64,000 nt of DNA from Candidatus Caldarchaeum subterraneum (GCA_000270325.1 BA000048.1:256080-320079); one strand, 5' to 3'. Positions 53,350-62,527 are shown, numbered from the stretch's first letter. Notes: generated by a model from the letters alone, not told the origin. Translations and numbers: made by a program.

Positions 53350-53997
53350 TTGAAGATTGTCGCGGAGGACTCTGAGTCCATTACGCTTGACGTAACAGAC
53401 CTACCTCATCCTCTAGCGAATGCTTTGAGGAGGATGATTATCCGCGAGGTCCCCACCATGGCTGTCGAAGAGATACTGGTTATTGAGAATTCGTCCCCCA
53501 TGACTAACGAGGTTCTGGCTCACCGGATATCTCTCATCCCCTTCATAACCGATTTGGATAACTTTAACGTAGCCGAGGAGTGCAGCTGCCAGAGCAGGCT
53601 TGGCTGCGAAAAATGTGTGGTCAGGTTTGTGTTGAGGGCGGAGGCCGCCGACCAGCCTGTCACGGTTTATAGCCGCGATATCAAGCCTGAGAGGCATGAT
53701 ACAAAGGTCGCACCCTTCGACGGAAACATCCCGATAGTCGTGCTTGCTCCTCGGCAGAAAATCGAGCTGGAGCTCTATGTCAGGCTCGGAAGAGGACGGA
53801 AACATGCGAAGTGGCAGTCGGGAATAGCCACTCTTTATCAGGAGAATTCCCGCTGGCTGCTTTACGTCGAGAGCTACGGGTTTCTGCCGCCGCGGCGGAT
53901 GGTTCTCGAGGCGGCCAGAATAGTTAAAACGAGGATTGAAGAAATCGGCGCAGGTCTAAAGGAGTTGATGGCCCGTGAACCGCAGAGTGCAGGCTGA
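53350..53997 (+). CDS. rpoD: DNA-directed RNA polymerase subunit D
   Basis: 215 residues, TTG start. N-terminal dimerisation part LPHPLANALRRMIIREVPTM, AVEEILVIENSSPMTNEVLA, then an Fe-S type motif CSCQSRLGCEKC (C-x-C-x5-C-x2-C) near residues 79-90, and RQKIELELYVRLGRGRKHAK. First gene of the conserved RpoD-L18e-L13-S9-RpoN-Eno-S2 operon. Confidence 0.95.
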   Translation: MKIVAEDSESITLDVTDLPHPLANALRRMIIREVPTMAVEEILVIENSSPMTNEVLAHRISLIPFITDLDNFNVAEECSCQSRLGCEKCVVRFVLRAEAADQPVTVYSRDIKPERHDTKVAPFDGNIPIVVLAPRQKIELELYVRLGRGRKHAKWQSGIATLYQENSRWLLYVESYGFLPPRRMVLEAARIVKTRIEEIGAGLKELMAREPQSAG

Positions 53998-54310
53998 GAT
54001 AACAATCAGGAAACTGGGCGGCAAAACCCGGTTCGCCAAACGGTTGCTGAAGGAGCTGAGACGGAGCAGAAGGTCTACCAGAGAGGTTAACATCAGCCGT
54101 CTCCAGCGGAACACCATGGACAACGAGGTCGTGTTTGTGCCGGGCAAGGTTCTAGGACAAGGTTCGCTGACCAAGAAACTGACTGTCGGAGCCTTCAGCT
54201 TCTCACAATCAGCCATCCAGAAAATACAGAAAGCCGGTGGAAGGGCCCTTTTGCTGGAAGAGTTTTTGAGGGAGTTTGGGAAAGGTTCGGGGGTTAGGAT
54301 AATTGGCTGA
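53975..54310 (+). CDS. rpl18e: 50S ribosomal protein L18e
   Basis: 111 residues from GTG: VNISRLQRNTMDNEVVFVPG, KVLGQGSLTKKLTVGAFSFS, KIQKAGGRALLLEEFLRE. Homologue of bacterial L15. Overlaps RpoD by 23 nt and L13 by 8 nt. Confidence 0.94.
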   Translation: MNRRVQAEITIRKLGGKTRFAKRLLKELRRSRRSTREVNISRLQRNTMDNEVVFVPGKVLGQGSLTKKLTVGAFSFSQSAIQKIQKAGGRALLLEEFLREFGKGSGVRIIG

Positions 54311-54758
54311 AAAAACATATGTGGTGGATGCGGAGGGCTATCGGCTGGGCAGACTCGCCTCCTACGTAGCCAAGCTTCTGCTAAAAGGCCACCGTGTCAC
54401 AATCATCAACGCAGAGAAAACAGTAATAACCGGAAACAAGCCAGCAATCCTCGAACACTACCTCATGCTGAGAAACAGGAAACAGTTCTCATCACACAAG
54501 AAGATAACAGTCTGGTATCCCACAAAGCCTGACGCGATTCTCCGGCTGGCTATTACGAGGATGTTGCCGCGGAAGAAGCCGCGTGGACGTGAGGCGGCGA
54601 AGAGGTTGGTTGTGTTGAAGGGCCCAGCCAACGTTGAGGGTGAGAAGATAGAGTTCGAGGACGCGAAGCTCACCAAGCTATACAACCGCTCCGCGAAAAT
54701 AATCAGATACATCACGCTTGAGGAGCTGTCTAAGATGCTTAGAGGTGGTAGAGAATGA
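54303..54758 (+). CDS. rplM: 50S ribosomal protein L13
   Basis: 151 residues from TTG: YVVDAEGYRLGRLASYVAKL, GHRVTIINAEKTVITGNK, then AITRMLPRKKPRGREAAKRL. Overlaps S9 by 4 nt. Confidence 0.95.
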   Translation: MAEKTYVVDAEGYRLGRLASYVAKLLLKGHRVTIINAEKTVITGNKPAILEHYLMLRNRKQFSSHKKITVWYPTKPDAILRLAITRMLPRKKPRGREAAKRLVVLKGPANVEGEKIEFEDAKLTKLYNRSAKIIRYITLEELSKMLRGGRE

Positions 54759-55150
54759 GGAAAGCAGAGCAGATTTTTGTGGGTAAACGGAAAACATCCG
54801 TGGCAAAGGTTTTCCTCCGTCCCGGGAAAGGCAACATTTTCGTCAACAAGACGCCTCTCGAGCTCTTCAACGAGTTTTTCCGAAGCAAGGTCCTGACACC
54901 CTTGCTGCTTTTACCCGAGTTCTGGAAGAAACATGATTTCCACGTAACCGTGAAAGGCGGAGGCGTCATGTCCTCGGCCGAGGCCATAGCTATAGCGGTG
55001 TCGAAAGCCGCTGCGGCGGAGTCAGAGGAGTACAAGCAGAGGCTTGAAAGCTATGACCGAAGCTTGCTGGTCGATGACCCAAGGAGAGCGGAGCCCAAGA
55101 AGCCCAACAGGAGAGGGGCCAGACGGAAACCACAGAAAAGCTATAGGTGA
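54755..55150 (+). CDS. rpsI: 30S ribosomal protein S9
   Basis: 131 residues: VGKRKTSVAKVFLRPGKGNI, KGGGVMSSAEAIAIAVSKAA, VDDPRRAEPKKPNRRGARRK and terminal PQKSYR, whose last Arg reaches the P-site tRNA. Confidence 0.95.
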   Translation: MRKAEQIFVGKRKTSVAKVFLRPGKGNIFVNKTPLELFNEFFRSKVLTPLLLLPEFWKKHDFHVTVKGGGVMSSAEAIAIAVSKAAAAESEEYKQRLESYDRSLLVDDPRRAEPKKPNRRGARRKPQKSYR

Positions 55151-55162
55151 GGCCCTGAATTG

Positions 55163-55378
55163 ATGTTTCCAATCAGGTGTTTCAGCTGCGGCCGCGTTAT
55201 AGCACACAAATGGGATGAGTATCAGAGAAGGGTGTCGGAGGGCCAGCATCCCCGAGATGTTCTCGATAGTCTCGGCTTCAAAAGATACTGCTGCAGAAGA
55301 ATGTTTATCTCCGCTGTCAACGTAATGGATGAACTCATAGAGTTTCATCAAAAATACTCTGAGGCCACTAGTGCATAG
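55163..55378 (+). CDS. rpoN: DNA-directed RNA polymerase subunit N (RPB10-like)
   Basis: 71 residues from ATG 55163. Zinc-binding CFSCG at the N-terminus and CCRRM near residue 48, plus DVLDSLGFKRY, the RPB10 signature. Sits two nt before enolase. Confidence 0.95.
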   Translation: MFPIRCFSCGRVIAHKWDEYQRRVSEGQHPRDVLDSLGFKRYCCRRMFISAVNVMDELIEFHQKYSEATSA

Positions 55379-55380
55379 CC

Positions 55381-56625
55381 ATGGCCCGTGAATCATTCAC
55401 GATAACCGATGCGGAGGCGTGGGTTGTCCTCGACAGCCGTGGAAGCGAAACCATCGAAGTCACTCTATACTCGGGCAAGGTATCCGCCACCGCGTCAGCG
55501 CCCTCGGGAAAAAGCAGGGGCAGCAGAGAAGCCGTCCCATTCCCCGAAGGTGGTGCCAAACAGTCTGTAAAACTTTTCACCAGCTCTCTACGGAGCAGAC
55601 TTGTTGGACGTGACCCAGCAGACCAAACAGATATAGACACGTTGCTGAAAGAAGTTGACGGCACAGAAAACTTCTCCAAAATAGGAGGAAACCTGGCCTA
55701 CGCAGTCTCAGCCTGCTCCGTAAAGCTCGCGGCCATGCTCAAGCAGAAACCTACATGGAGACACGTGGCTGATTTGTCTGGTCTGGCCCCGGTGTATCCG
55801 ATTCCTCTCGGCAACGTTTTGGGAGGAGGAGCTCACGCAGGAGAAGGCGCTCCAGATATTCAAGAGTTTCTCGTTTTTCCGAGGAAGCCGGGAAGCGTTG
55901 AAGAAGCTGTTAGGATGAATGTGGAGGTTCATAAGAGGCTTGGCAAGGTTTTGGCAAAAAAAGTCGGCGGATACGGTGGTGGAAAGGGTGACGAGGGCGC
56001 CTATGCACCGCCCGTCGACGATGAGAAGGCTCTGGAGGCTGTTAAAGAGGCTTCAGAGGGGCTGGATGTAGGGTTTGGGCTGGACGTCGCCGCCTCAAGC
56101 CTCTACGACGCAGCTCGGAAAAATTATCATTACAGGAACCGTGGAAAGCATCTGACTCGGGAGCAGCATATGCAGCATATTTCGGAGCTTGTCGAAAAGT
56201 ATGGGATAAGCTATGTCGAGGACCCGTTCGAGGAAACTGATGTGGAGGGGTTTGCGGAGCTGTGCAAAGCTTTTCCGAAGCTTCTTGTATGCGGAGACGA
56301 CCTTGTTGTAACCCGTGCGGAGCTGATTAGATGGGCTTCTGAAAAGAGAGCCGTAAAAGCGGTCATCCTTAAGCCCAACCAGGTCGGCACCATAACAGAC
56401 ACGGTGGAGGCTGCGAAAGAAGCCGAGAAAAGGGGGATTGTCCGTGTGGTGTCTCATCGGTCGGGCGAGACCTGTGACAGCTTCTTGACGCATCTGGCCA
56501 TCGGGCTCGGGGGCAAGTTTATTAAGGCAGGTGTAGCGGGGGTGAAAGGGTGGCTAAGGCAAATGAGCTGCTACGGATATGGTACAAGGCTGGCGGCTCA
56601 ATTAGCTTGCAGGAGGCTGATGTGA
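55381..56625 (+). CDS. eno: Enolase
   Basis: 2-phosphoglycerate dehydration to phosphoenolpyruvate in glycolysis. 414 residues: N-terminal VLDSRGSETIEVTLYSGK, SAPSGKSRGSREAV, metal ligands in GFGLDVAASSLYD, YVEDPFEETD and LLVCGDDLVVTR, catalytic Lys in AVILKPNQVGTITDT and VSHRSGETCDSFLTHLAIGL. In the ribosomal/RNAP operon as in many archaea. Confidence 0.96.
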   Translation: MARESFTITDAEAWVVLDSRGSETIEVTLYSGKVSATASAPSGKSRGSREAVPFPEGGAKQSVKLFTSSLRSRLVGRDPADQTDIDTLLKEVDGTENFSKIGGNLAYAVSACSVKLAAMLKQKPTWRHVADLSGLAPVYPIPLGNVLGGGAHAGEGAPDIQEFLVFPRKPGSVEEAVRMNVEVHKRLGKVLAKKVGGYGGGKGDEGAYAPPVDDEKALEAVKEASEGLDVGFGLDVAASSLYDAARKNYHYRNRGKHLTREQHMQHISELVEKYGISYVEDPFEETDVEGFAELCKAFPKLLVCGDDLVVTRAELIRWASEKRAVKAVILKPNQVGTITDTVEAAKEAEKRGIVRVVSHRSGETCDSFLTHLAIGLGGKFIKAGVAGVKGWLRQMSCYGYGTRLAAQLACRRLM

Positions 56626-56626
56626 G

Positions 56627-57253
56627 ATGACGATGTCGGCTGAGCAGGAAGCGGAGATACTTGAGCAGCTTGTCAAATACAACGTTCACGTTGGTTCGCG
56701 TATCAAGGTAAAGCACATGGAGCCCTACATCTTCAGGATGAGATACGACGGCGTCTACCTTTTCGAGGTCAAGAAGATTCTTACGCGGCTCAACCTCGCC
56801 GCCAAGCTGATATCATACTACGACCCCAGTGAGGTGCTTGCTGTCTCGACACACGTCTTCGGCATGAAGGCTGTTCAGAAGTTTGCGGAGTTGACTGGTG
56901 GCATGGCTATGGCGGGAAAGATGATGGCCGGCATGCTCACCAACAGAACGCTGAAAAACTACACCGAGCCCTCTATCGTGATTATCTCCGACCCCCGCTA
57001 TGATGCACAGGCCCTCGAAGAGGCAGCAATAGCACGCATTCCCGTGATAGCCATGTGCAGCACAGACAACACATGCTCAAACGTCGACCTCGTGATACCT
57101 ATGAACAACCGTAGCAGAACATCCCTTCCCTATGCCTTCTGGTATTTGGCGAGACGTGTGCTCGAGGAGAGGGGCCAGCTTACACCCGATTTCGACGCCT
57201 TGGTGAAGCCCGAGGACTTTATGGCGCTTCCCAGCTCCGCTGAAACAGAGTAG
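56627..57253 (+). CDS. rpsB: 30S ribosomal protein S2
   Basis: 208 residues: LVKYNVHVGSRIKVKHMEPY, then GGMAMAGKMMAGMLTNRTL, PSIVIISDPRYDAQALEEAA and VIAMCSTDNTCSNVDLVIP. ATG 56627. Last gene of the operon; its 3' end overlaps the convergent polymerase gene by 35 nt. Confidence 0.95.
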   Translation: MTMSAEQEAEILEQLVKYNVHVGSRIKVKHMEPYIFRMRYDGVYLFEVKKILTRLNLAAKLISYYDPSEVLAVSTHVFGMKAVQKFAELTGGMAMAGKMMAGMLTNRTLKNYTEPSIVIISDPRYDAQALEEAAIARIPVIAMCSTDNTCSNVDLVIPMNNRSRTSLPYAFWYLARRVLEERGQLTPDFDALVKPEDFMALPSSAETE

Positions 57254-59366
57254 AGAAAGGCGAGACAACCGTTTCATAACCTCGCCGCAGAAATTCTACA
57301 TAATATTCCTCATCATAGTCCCTGCCGCGGATAAGCTGCAGCGGAACGCCTGCACCGTGTTTAACCACGTAGCTGACCGATTGGCCCGGTGAAACAGAGG
57401 CCCCCATCTGCTTCAGCATCTTGGCCGCCTCCACGTGCTTAATTCGTCTACCATAGCTCTCCACAGGCCCTGACACACTCCTCGTCACAGCCAGCTCCTC
57501 GACGCCGACACTGCCGAGGTAAACCATGCGCAGATACCTCTTGAAAATTTCATGACATTCCTCGAGCTTCTGCGGCACATCCCGCGGCGAACAAACCTCG
57601 GCCAGCTTGGTGAGAAGCTCCTGCTGCATTCTGCGCACCAGCGGCGGAGTATCTCTTCTCCGTGCCTCGACCCCTCTGCACTTGATTCTGCCGTCGACGT
57701 ATGCGCCGAAGTATCTGTTGTTGACAGGTCTGCCGGGGCTGGTGCGGGAGTCGAGGAAAGCTATCCACTTGAACGTGCCCTCATACCCAACCGGCAGCCC
57801 CAGCCTCTTCTCCAGCGCCTCACCAAACGCTCTATAATCCTCCTCCGACGCATCTCTCCGCCAAATCCATAGACAATCTACTATGCCGTGCAGAACCTTG
57901 AACCCGTGTTCCTCGGCGAGCTTGACGCTTCTAAGCAGAGTGTCGCGGGCGAGGGCGCAGACAGCCATATGCGCCTCACGGCTTCCGAACTTCGCTTTCC
58001 TGTAGCCGAGATAGCCGAACGATGTTACAAGTATCCACTTCAACGCATCGGCCCTAGCCTTGTAGACCTTGTCACCCCCTTCTTGGTAAAGCCTCTTGTA
58101 CTCGAGCCGCCGACGAAGAGGCTCTTCGATGGCCCGTGGCACTATGCCCCGCCATTTTCCGCAGACGTGGTAGCCGAGCTCCGGTATGTCGTCGCCGCTG
58201 CAGCATCGACAGTTCACGGTCTCGCCGCTGATGTTGTGCTTCAGCATGAGCATGGGGTAGAGGCTGTGGAAATCCAGCTCCCCGACATTCCAGTAAACAC
58301 CGGGCTGATGGTCGAGTATCCACCCTCCCCTATCAGCTCTTAGAAGCTCCTTCCCAGTCATGCACGTGGGCCTGCCGCATTCAACAGGTATCAACACATC
58401 GTTGAGAAAAGCTTGATGATACTGGAGCGAGGTCATGCAGCGGCCGATGGTGTATCGCGCCGCATCCTGCACAGGCAGCTTGGCGACACGCGCCACTTCC
58501 ACAACCCCGTGAAGACCCGTCTCCCTGTAAAGCATCGAGTTATCCGCATCTATGTGAAGTCTTCCGCGGAGTCTGTAGCCTGAGTAGCTGTGGTAAACTC
58601 TTCCATAGCTCATGTAGGAGAAGCCCCTGCTCCTGCCACGCGGGTCCTCTTCACGGCCCAGCCGAAGCTCCACGTTGTTGACACGGGCCCTGTAGCGGAG
58701 ATAGGGCATGAGAAACGAGTCGCCGCCATATGTGACAACCACATCCACATCAAACTCATCGAGAACATGCACCAGCTCCATGAGAACCTTCTCCTCATCA
58801 CCGTCGAGAACAATCTCCTCACCGCCGCAGACAACTTTCACGTTTTTGAGGGGATGGATGAAACGTGGAAAAGGCGTCGACGAAGCTACAGTGGCCTCGA
58901 GATAAGCAACATGGAGAAAGGAGATGTCGTAGAAGAGGTTGCCGAGGTCCTCGGCCGCATACAGCCTGCCGTCCTTCTCCTCGACAGCGGCTGTCGTAGC
59001 GAGTCCGTGGCTGTAGAGAAACTCCTGCGCAGGCGGGAGGTCCACGTTGTAGACACGTATCCCACGGCACCCCCACCTCTCCTCGACAAAGTCGGCGAGA
59101 AAACGCTTCTCCGAAGGCGGCGTCTCCGCCTCCAAGGCTTCAACCACCCCAGCCCCCAGAACCTTTTTCACAACCCGTCTAACCACATAACGCTCCCCAA
59201 GAACCCTCTCAACCTCTGCTAAAACATCAAGAGGCCCCGCAAAGTAGAGCCGTGGCCACCACCCAACAACCACCCGCACAACACCAGACCTCCGCCTAAC
59301 CCAAGCCACCACGCCATCGTCACGACACCAAACATCGAGAAGAAACCCATCCACACAAACAAGCAA
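57219..59366 (-). CDS. Divergent family B DNA polymerase
   Basis: 715 residues. Polymerase motif A is intact (LDFHSLYPMLMLKHN, Asp near 364), motif B reads KWILVTSFGYLGYRKAKFG near 443, but motif C reads HGIVDCLWI near 494, where active enzymes have D-T-D: the first Asp is replaced by Ile and the second kept. The exonuclease side also looks altered: Exo I region FLHVAYLEA lacks the first Asp, Exo II region VTYGGDSFLMPYLRYRA has Leu where FD is expected. Shorter than the usual 770-900 residues. Probably related to the inactivated or specialised archaeal PolB2-like branch rather than the main replicase. Confidence 0.85.
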   Translation of the reverse strand: MLVCVDGFLLDVWCRDDGVVAWVRRRSGVVRVVVGWWPRLYFAGPLDVLAEVERVLGERYVVRRVVKKVLGAGVVEALEAETPPSEKRFLADFVEERWGCRGIRVYNVDLPPAQEFLYSHGLATTAAVEEKDGRLYAAEDLGNLFYDISFLHVAYLEATVASSTPFPRFIHPLKNVKVVCGGEEIVLDGDEEKVLMELVHVLDEFDVDVVVTYGGDSFLMPYLRYRARVNNVELRLGREEDPRGRSRGFSYMSYGRVYHSYSGYRLRGRLHIDADNSMLYRETGLHGVVEVARVAKLPVQDAARYTIGRCMTSLQYHQAFLNDVLIPVECGRPTCMTGKELLRADRGGWILDHQPGVYWNVGELDFHSLYPMLMLKHNISGETVNCRCCSGDDIPELGYHVCGKWRGIVPRAIEEPLRRRLEYKRLYQEGGDKVYKARADALKWILVTSFGYLGYRKAKFGSREAHMAVCALARDTLLRSVKLAEEHGFKVLHGIVDCLWIWRRDASEEDYRAFGEALEKRLGLPVGYEGTFKWIAFLDSRTSPGRPVNNRYFGAYVDGRIKCRGVEARRRDTPPLVRRMQQELLTKLAEVCSPRDVPQKLEECHEIFKRYLRMVYLGSVGVEELAVTRSVSGPVESYGRRIKHVEAAKMLKQMGASVSPGQSVSYVVKHGAGVPLQLIRGRDYDEEYYVEFLRRGYETVVSPFSTLFQRSWEAP

Positions 59367-59416
59367 GCAAACTGAGATAAATTATGAGAGAGCAGTGTGA
59401 AAATGCGGCACCAACC

Positions 59417-59424
59417 TTTATAAC
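59417..59424 (+). promoter_or_regulatory. TATA-like box of the F420-type oxidoreductase
   Basis: TTTATAAC centred about 26 nt before the ATG at 59446, supporting that ATG over the GTG at 59440. Confidence 0.45.
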
Positions 59425-59445
59425 ATCATCCAACACAGCGTGTCC

Positions 59446-60366
59446 ATGGTTGTTTTCTTTGGAGCGGTGGTGCCGCGCTATGACGTGGATTTTAGAAAAG
59501 TTGTGGACACGGTTGTGATGTTTGAGGAGCTTGGTTTCTCATCGGTGTGGGTAACCGACCATCTGCAGCCCCGCCGCGCTTCACGCATCCTCGAGTCATG
59601 GACACTTCTCGCAGCGCTCGCGCCTGTGACGGATGCGAGGCTGGGGACGGTTGTGTTATGCTCATGCTACCGCCACCCCTCTCTGCTAGCGAAAATGGCC
59701 GCAACCCTTGACACCATCAGCAACGGCCGCCTCGAGCTCGGAGTGGGAACAGGGTCGGAGCCGCAGACAGAGGAGATGCAGGCCCTCGGCATGGAAACAT
59801 GGCCGCCGAAAGAAAAAATCCAGCGCTTCAAAGAATACGTCGAGGTGCTGAAGCTCCTTCTCTCCGATGGTGGGCCAGTCATCTATGAAGGCAAATTCTA
59901 CAGTCTACGTGCGGCGCTGAGAAACACACCCTCTATTCAGAAGCCACATCCACCCATATGGATAGGCGCGCGTGGCAGGAAAATGGTGAAGCTGGCGGCT
60001 GAGATTGGCGATGGCTGGAACTTCTACGGCGAAACACTTACAGAATACAGGGAAGCTGTCAAACTCTTCGACGATGAATCCGCGAAACTGGGCCGAAAAC
60101 CGAGCAAAGCCATCTTCACAAACCTACTTCTCTACAAAGACGACGCCGACAAGATGGAGAAAATGAAACACCTCGGCTCCCACGGCTCTGAACAAGAAGC
60201 CCTGCGAAAAACCTACACACTACTACATGGAACACCCGATCAAGTCATCAAACAGGTTGAAGAGCTCCAAGAACGAGGCGTCGGCCTCATCATACTAAGA
60301 GACATGGACCCCGAAGCATCAAGCATAAAGGCCTTCGCCAAAGAAATCACCCCCTCCATCAAATAG
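59446..60366 (+). CDS. LLM-class F420-dependent oxidoreductase
   Basis: 306 residues, luciferase-like TIM barrel: FEELGFSSVWVTDHLQPRR, TLLAALAPVTDARLGTVVLC, GRLELGVGTGSEPQTEEMQ and PHPPIWIGARGRKMVKLAAE. Members use coenzyme F420 or FMN for hydride transfer to diverse substrates. Substrate unknown; the nearest relatives would be Mer-like or nitroreductase-like enzymes. Confidence 0.87.
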   Translation: MVVFFGAVVPRYDVDFRKVVDTVVMFEELGFSSVWVTDHLQPRRASRILESWTLLAALAPVTDARLGTVVLCSCYRHPSLLAKMAATLDTISNGRLELGVGTGSEPQTEEMQALGMETWPPKEKIQRFKEYVEVLKLLLSDGGPVIYEGKFYSLRAALRNTPSIQKPHPPIWIGARGRKMVKLAAEIGDGWNFYGETLTEYREAVKLFDDESAKLGRKPSKAIFTNLLLYKDDADKMEKMKHLGSHGSEQEALRKTYTLLHGTPDQVIKQVEELQERGVGLIILRDMDPEASSIKAFAKEITPSIK

Positions 60367-60489
60367 GCCGACACACGATAAAGGCTCCCGCATAAACGTA
60401 AACGAGGACGGATAAGCTCAGCACAACTGAAGGAAACAAACCACCTATCCGGACCATCTCTGACACATCACGGCGGTAATAAATTACCG

Positions 60490-60942
60490 TCACCCCACGT
60501 AAACCGCCTTCAACCCTTCTCTCAAGGCGACATCATATAGCTTCTTGTCAGCAACCACTATTTGGTCCGCGGATACATATTTCGCCGACGTTATCTGTAG
60601 CGCATCAGCTTGGTAGATATGATGTTTCTCAATTAGCTGCCATGAGTTTATCAGTATGGAGACTCTTAGATGAATTATGGTTAGGGTGCCGAACCTCGTC
60701 TGCCTGTTTAGCTCGTTCAAAAATCTTCTTCTAGCTGCGACATGGTCTCCTCCATTTATCCTACCAACTGCATAGGCTTTATCAAGAACCCCCAACATCT
60801 CGCCCACATTCCATATACTTGATGCAAGCTTTATCTCGCCGGTGTAAGCTTTTCTATACAGGGACCTAACAAATTCGCTACCAGGATCATCCACGTATCG
60901 CTTGACGATGGCGCTAGTGTCCAGATAAACTATTTCTTTCAT
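60490..60942 (-). CDS. vapC: PIN domain RNase, VapC-like toxin
   Basis: 150 residues. Acidic PIN residues in IVYLDTSAIVKRYVDD (Asp near 8), SSIWNVGEML (Glu near 47), HIYQADALQITSAKY (Asp near 112) and IVVADKKLYDVALREG. Cleaves RNA, often tRNA, in studied cases. Starts inside the end of the VapB gene (29 nt overlap). Confidence 0.88.
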   Translation of the reverse strand: MKEIVYLDTSAIVKRYVDDPGSEFVRSLYRKAYTGEIKLASSIWNVGEMLGVLDKAYAVGRINGGDHVAARRRFLNELNRQTRFGTLTIIHLRVSILINSWQLIEKHHIYQADALQITSAKYVSADQIVVADKKLYDVALREGLKAVYVG

Positions 60943-61186
60943 CTCTCATCTCTCTGACGAGAGAGCTTACTAGGCCTGTGATCGGCTTCACAGGCTCGAA
61001 ATCAAGCTCTATCCCCTCCTGTTCAGTCAGCTCCTCCAACGCATCTTGCAGATTCAGCATCAGCTCCTCGCGCATCAGCTCTTCGAGCAAAACACTAGCC
61101 TCGCGCTCCTGTTCTGCGGCATACTTCTTGAATCTACGCCATATCTCTCCGTCGATGTATACGCTGCTTTTCACCTTGGAGGGCAT
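60914..61186 (-). CDS. vapB: VapB-like antitoxin
   Basis: 90 residues from ATG 61186: SKVKSSVYIDGEIWRRFKKY, a ribbon-helix-helix-type DNA-binding N-terminus, then an acidic helical tail ELTEQEGIELDFEPVKP for toxin binding. Frame is open upstream to 61339, but a TATA-like box (minus-strand CTTATATGC, 61213-61222) about 30 nt before 61186 marks the start. Operon with VapC. Confidence 0.82.
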   Translation of the reverse strand: MPSKVKSSVYIDGEIWRRFKKYAAEQEREASVLLEELMREELMLNLQDALEELTEQEGIELDFEPVKPITGLVSSLVREMRDERNSLSGH

Positions 61187-61261
61187 CTTTCGCTTATTAG
61201 AATAGGGAGTCGGCATATAAGCTATTCGGTATATCGGCTTACACAAAACAAGGCATTCAAC

Positions 61262-61501
61262 ACTGGTAACCCACTCCAGATACAACTCTTGGAAAACCTC
61301 GGCGTAACAATCCATAAGCTTAGGGGAGAGCTGAAGCATTTCTCAACGAAGGCTTTGTATAGATATGGGATTACGTTCTACGACTCTGCCTATGTGAGGT
61401 TGGCCATGATGGAGAATGGGGCTCTCTACGCGGCTGACAAAGAGGTTGTCGCGAAAACGATGCTGCCGAACGTTAAACACCTATCGGAACTTGCTCCATG
61501 A
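61262..61501 (+). pseudogene. C-terminal fragment of a PIN (VapC-like) domain
   Basis: LLENLGVTIHKLRGELKHFS, ALYRYGITFYDSAYVRLAMM and ALYAADKEVVAKTMLPNVKH are the last two thirds of a PIN domain (YDSAYV and ADKEV hold the third and fourth acidic positions). The N-terminal strand with the first Asp is missing; the upstream sequence belongs to the VapB promoter on the other strand. Probably the remnant of a toxin gene cut by a rearrangement. Confidence 0.65.
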
Positions 61502-61558
61502 CGGAAAAAATATCCGATATTACATTGTTCAGAGCTTATATTATTCCAATGCCTAGAC

Positions 61559-61981
61559 ATGGCCGTGAAAATAGTTTATGACACGATTGTGCTGAACACA
61601 AGGTCGCGGGTTGAGCTGCATGATGTTTCGCATGAGGTTGAGCGGGTTGTCGCGGCGTCTGGTGTGAAGCAGGGGCTGGTGAACGTCTTTTCCCAGCACA
61701 CCACATTCGCCCTCTACCTCAACGAGAACGAGTCAAACCTAAGGCGCGATGTGCTCGAGTTTCTCGAGAAGCTTGCTCCGCAGAGAGAAGGGTATCACCA
61801 TGACACGATAGACCCAACAGCCAACACCTTCTCACATCTACGCTCCATTCTCCTCAGCCACGTCATAACCCTGCCCATAAGGGATGGAAAAGTCGTGAGA
61901 GGTACGTGGCAATCCATCATCGCCGCAGAGTTTGACGGACCGCGGACACGTAGACTACTTGTACAGGTTTTGGGCGAGTAG
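61559..61981 (+). CDS. YjbQ/UPF0047 family protein
   Basis: 140 residues: VNVFSQHTTFALYLNENESN, YHHDTIDPTANTFSHLRSIL and VRGTWQSIIAAEFDGPRTRR, the conserved YjbQ core with the His/Glu-lined pocket. Some members show weak thiamine phosphate synthase activity; the true role is unclear. ATG 61559. Confidence 0.92.
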   Translation: MAVKIVYDTIVLNTRSRVELHDVSHEVERVVAASGVKQGLVNVFSQHTTFALYLNENESNLRRDVLEFLEKLAPQREGYHHDTIDPTANTFSHLRSILLSHVITLPIRDGKVVRGTWQSIIAAEFDGPRTRRLLVQVLGE

Positions 61982-61984
61982 AAG

Positions 61985-62527
61985 CTACACCTTCAACAAT
62001 CCGCGGAACCCTCGGCCGCCATAGAAAGACTGGGCACTGTTCGCTCCGATAAACACGGTGCCGTATCTTTTCTCGCCATAGATTGCGCCGCCTAGTTTCC
62101 TGATTTTCTCAGGTGTTTTAAGCCAGCTGGATGTCCGTGTGTCAAAGTCGCCGAAAGACTGTAGCCATCTGTACTGTTCCTCGGTCAAAACCTCTACACC
62201 CATGGAATTGGCCACGTCGAGAACATTTCCACGAGGCTTGACCCCTTTTCTCAGCTTCTCTGCCTCCCGGTCGTAGCAGAGACTCCGCCGTCCCTTAGGA
62301 CTCTCAGCGGAGCAATCCATGAAAACATACATGTCATCAACATATGCTACCAGACAAGGCTCGCCGCCAGTCTCCTCCATCCTACGAAGAACCGTAAGCT
62401 TGTCCCGCTCTCCCTGTAGAGCATCCACAACACGCTCCCACACAACACCGTCCAACGGAAACCTCTCACGAGCCCACTCAAACCTCTGCCTCAAAATATT
62501 CAGAAACCTCTCCTCTACACCCACCAA
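61985..62527 (-). CDS. DUF4256 family protein
   Basis: 180 residues: SPKGRRSLCYDREAEKLRKG, GVEVLTEEQYRWLQSFGDFD, TSSWLKTPEKIRKLGGAIYG and YGGRGFRGLLKV, the highly conserved DUF4256 blocks. Function unknown; mainly seen in bacteria, so its presence in an archaeon may reflect transfer. TTG 62527 or GTG 62524. Convergent to YjbQ. Confidence 0.88.
   Translation of the reverse strand: MVGVEERFLNILRQRFEWARERFPLDGVVWERVVDALQGERDKLTVLRRMEETGGEPCLVAYVDDMYVFMDCSAESPKGRRSLCYDREAEKLRKGVKPRGNVLDVANSMGVEVLTEEQYRWLQSFGDFDTRTSSWLKTPEKIRKLGGAIYGEKRYGTVFIGANSAQSFYGGRGFRGLLKV

Noticed and set aside
58590..59222. Open frame of 210 codons antisense to the polymerase gene
   Set aside because: Shadow of a strongly biased GC-rich gene; no motif.
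61187..61339. Longer VapB with N-terminal extension
   Set aside because: The extension runs through a TATA-like box and into the PIN remnant on the other strand; the RHH core starts at 61186.
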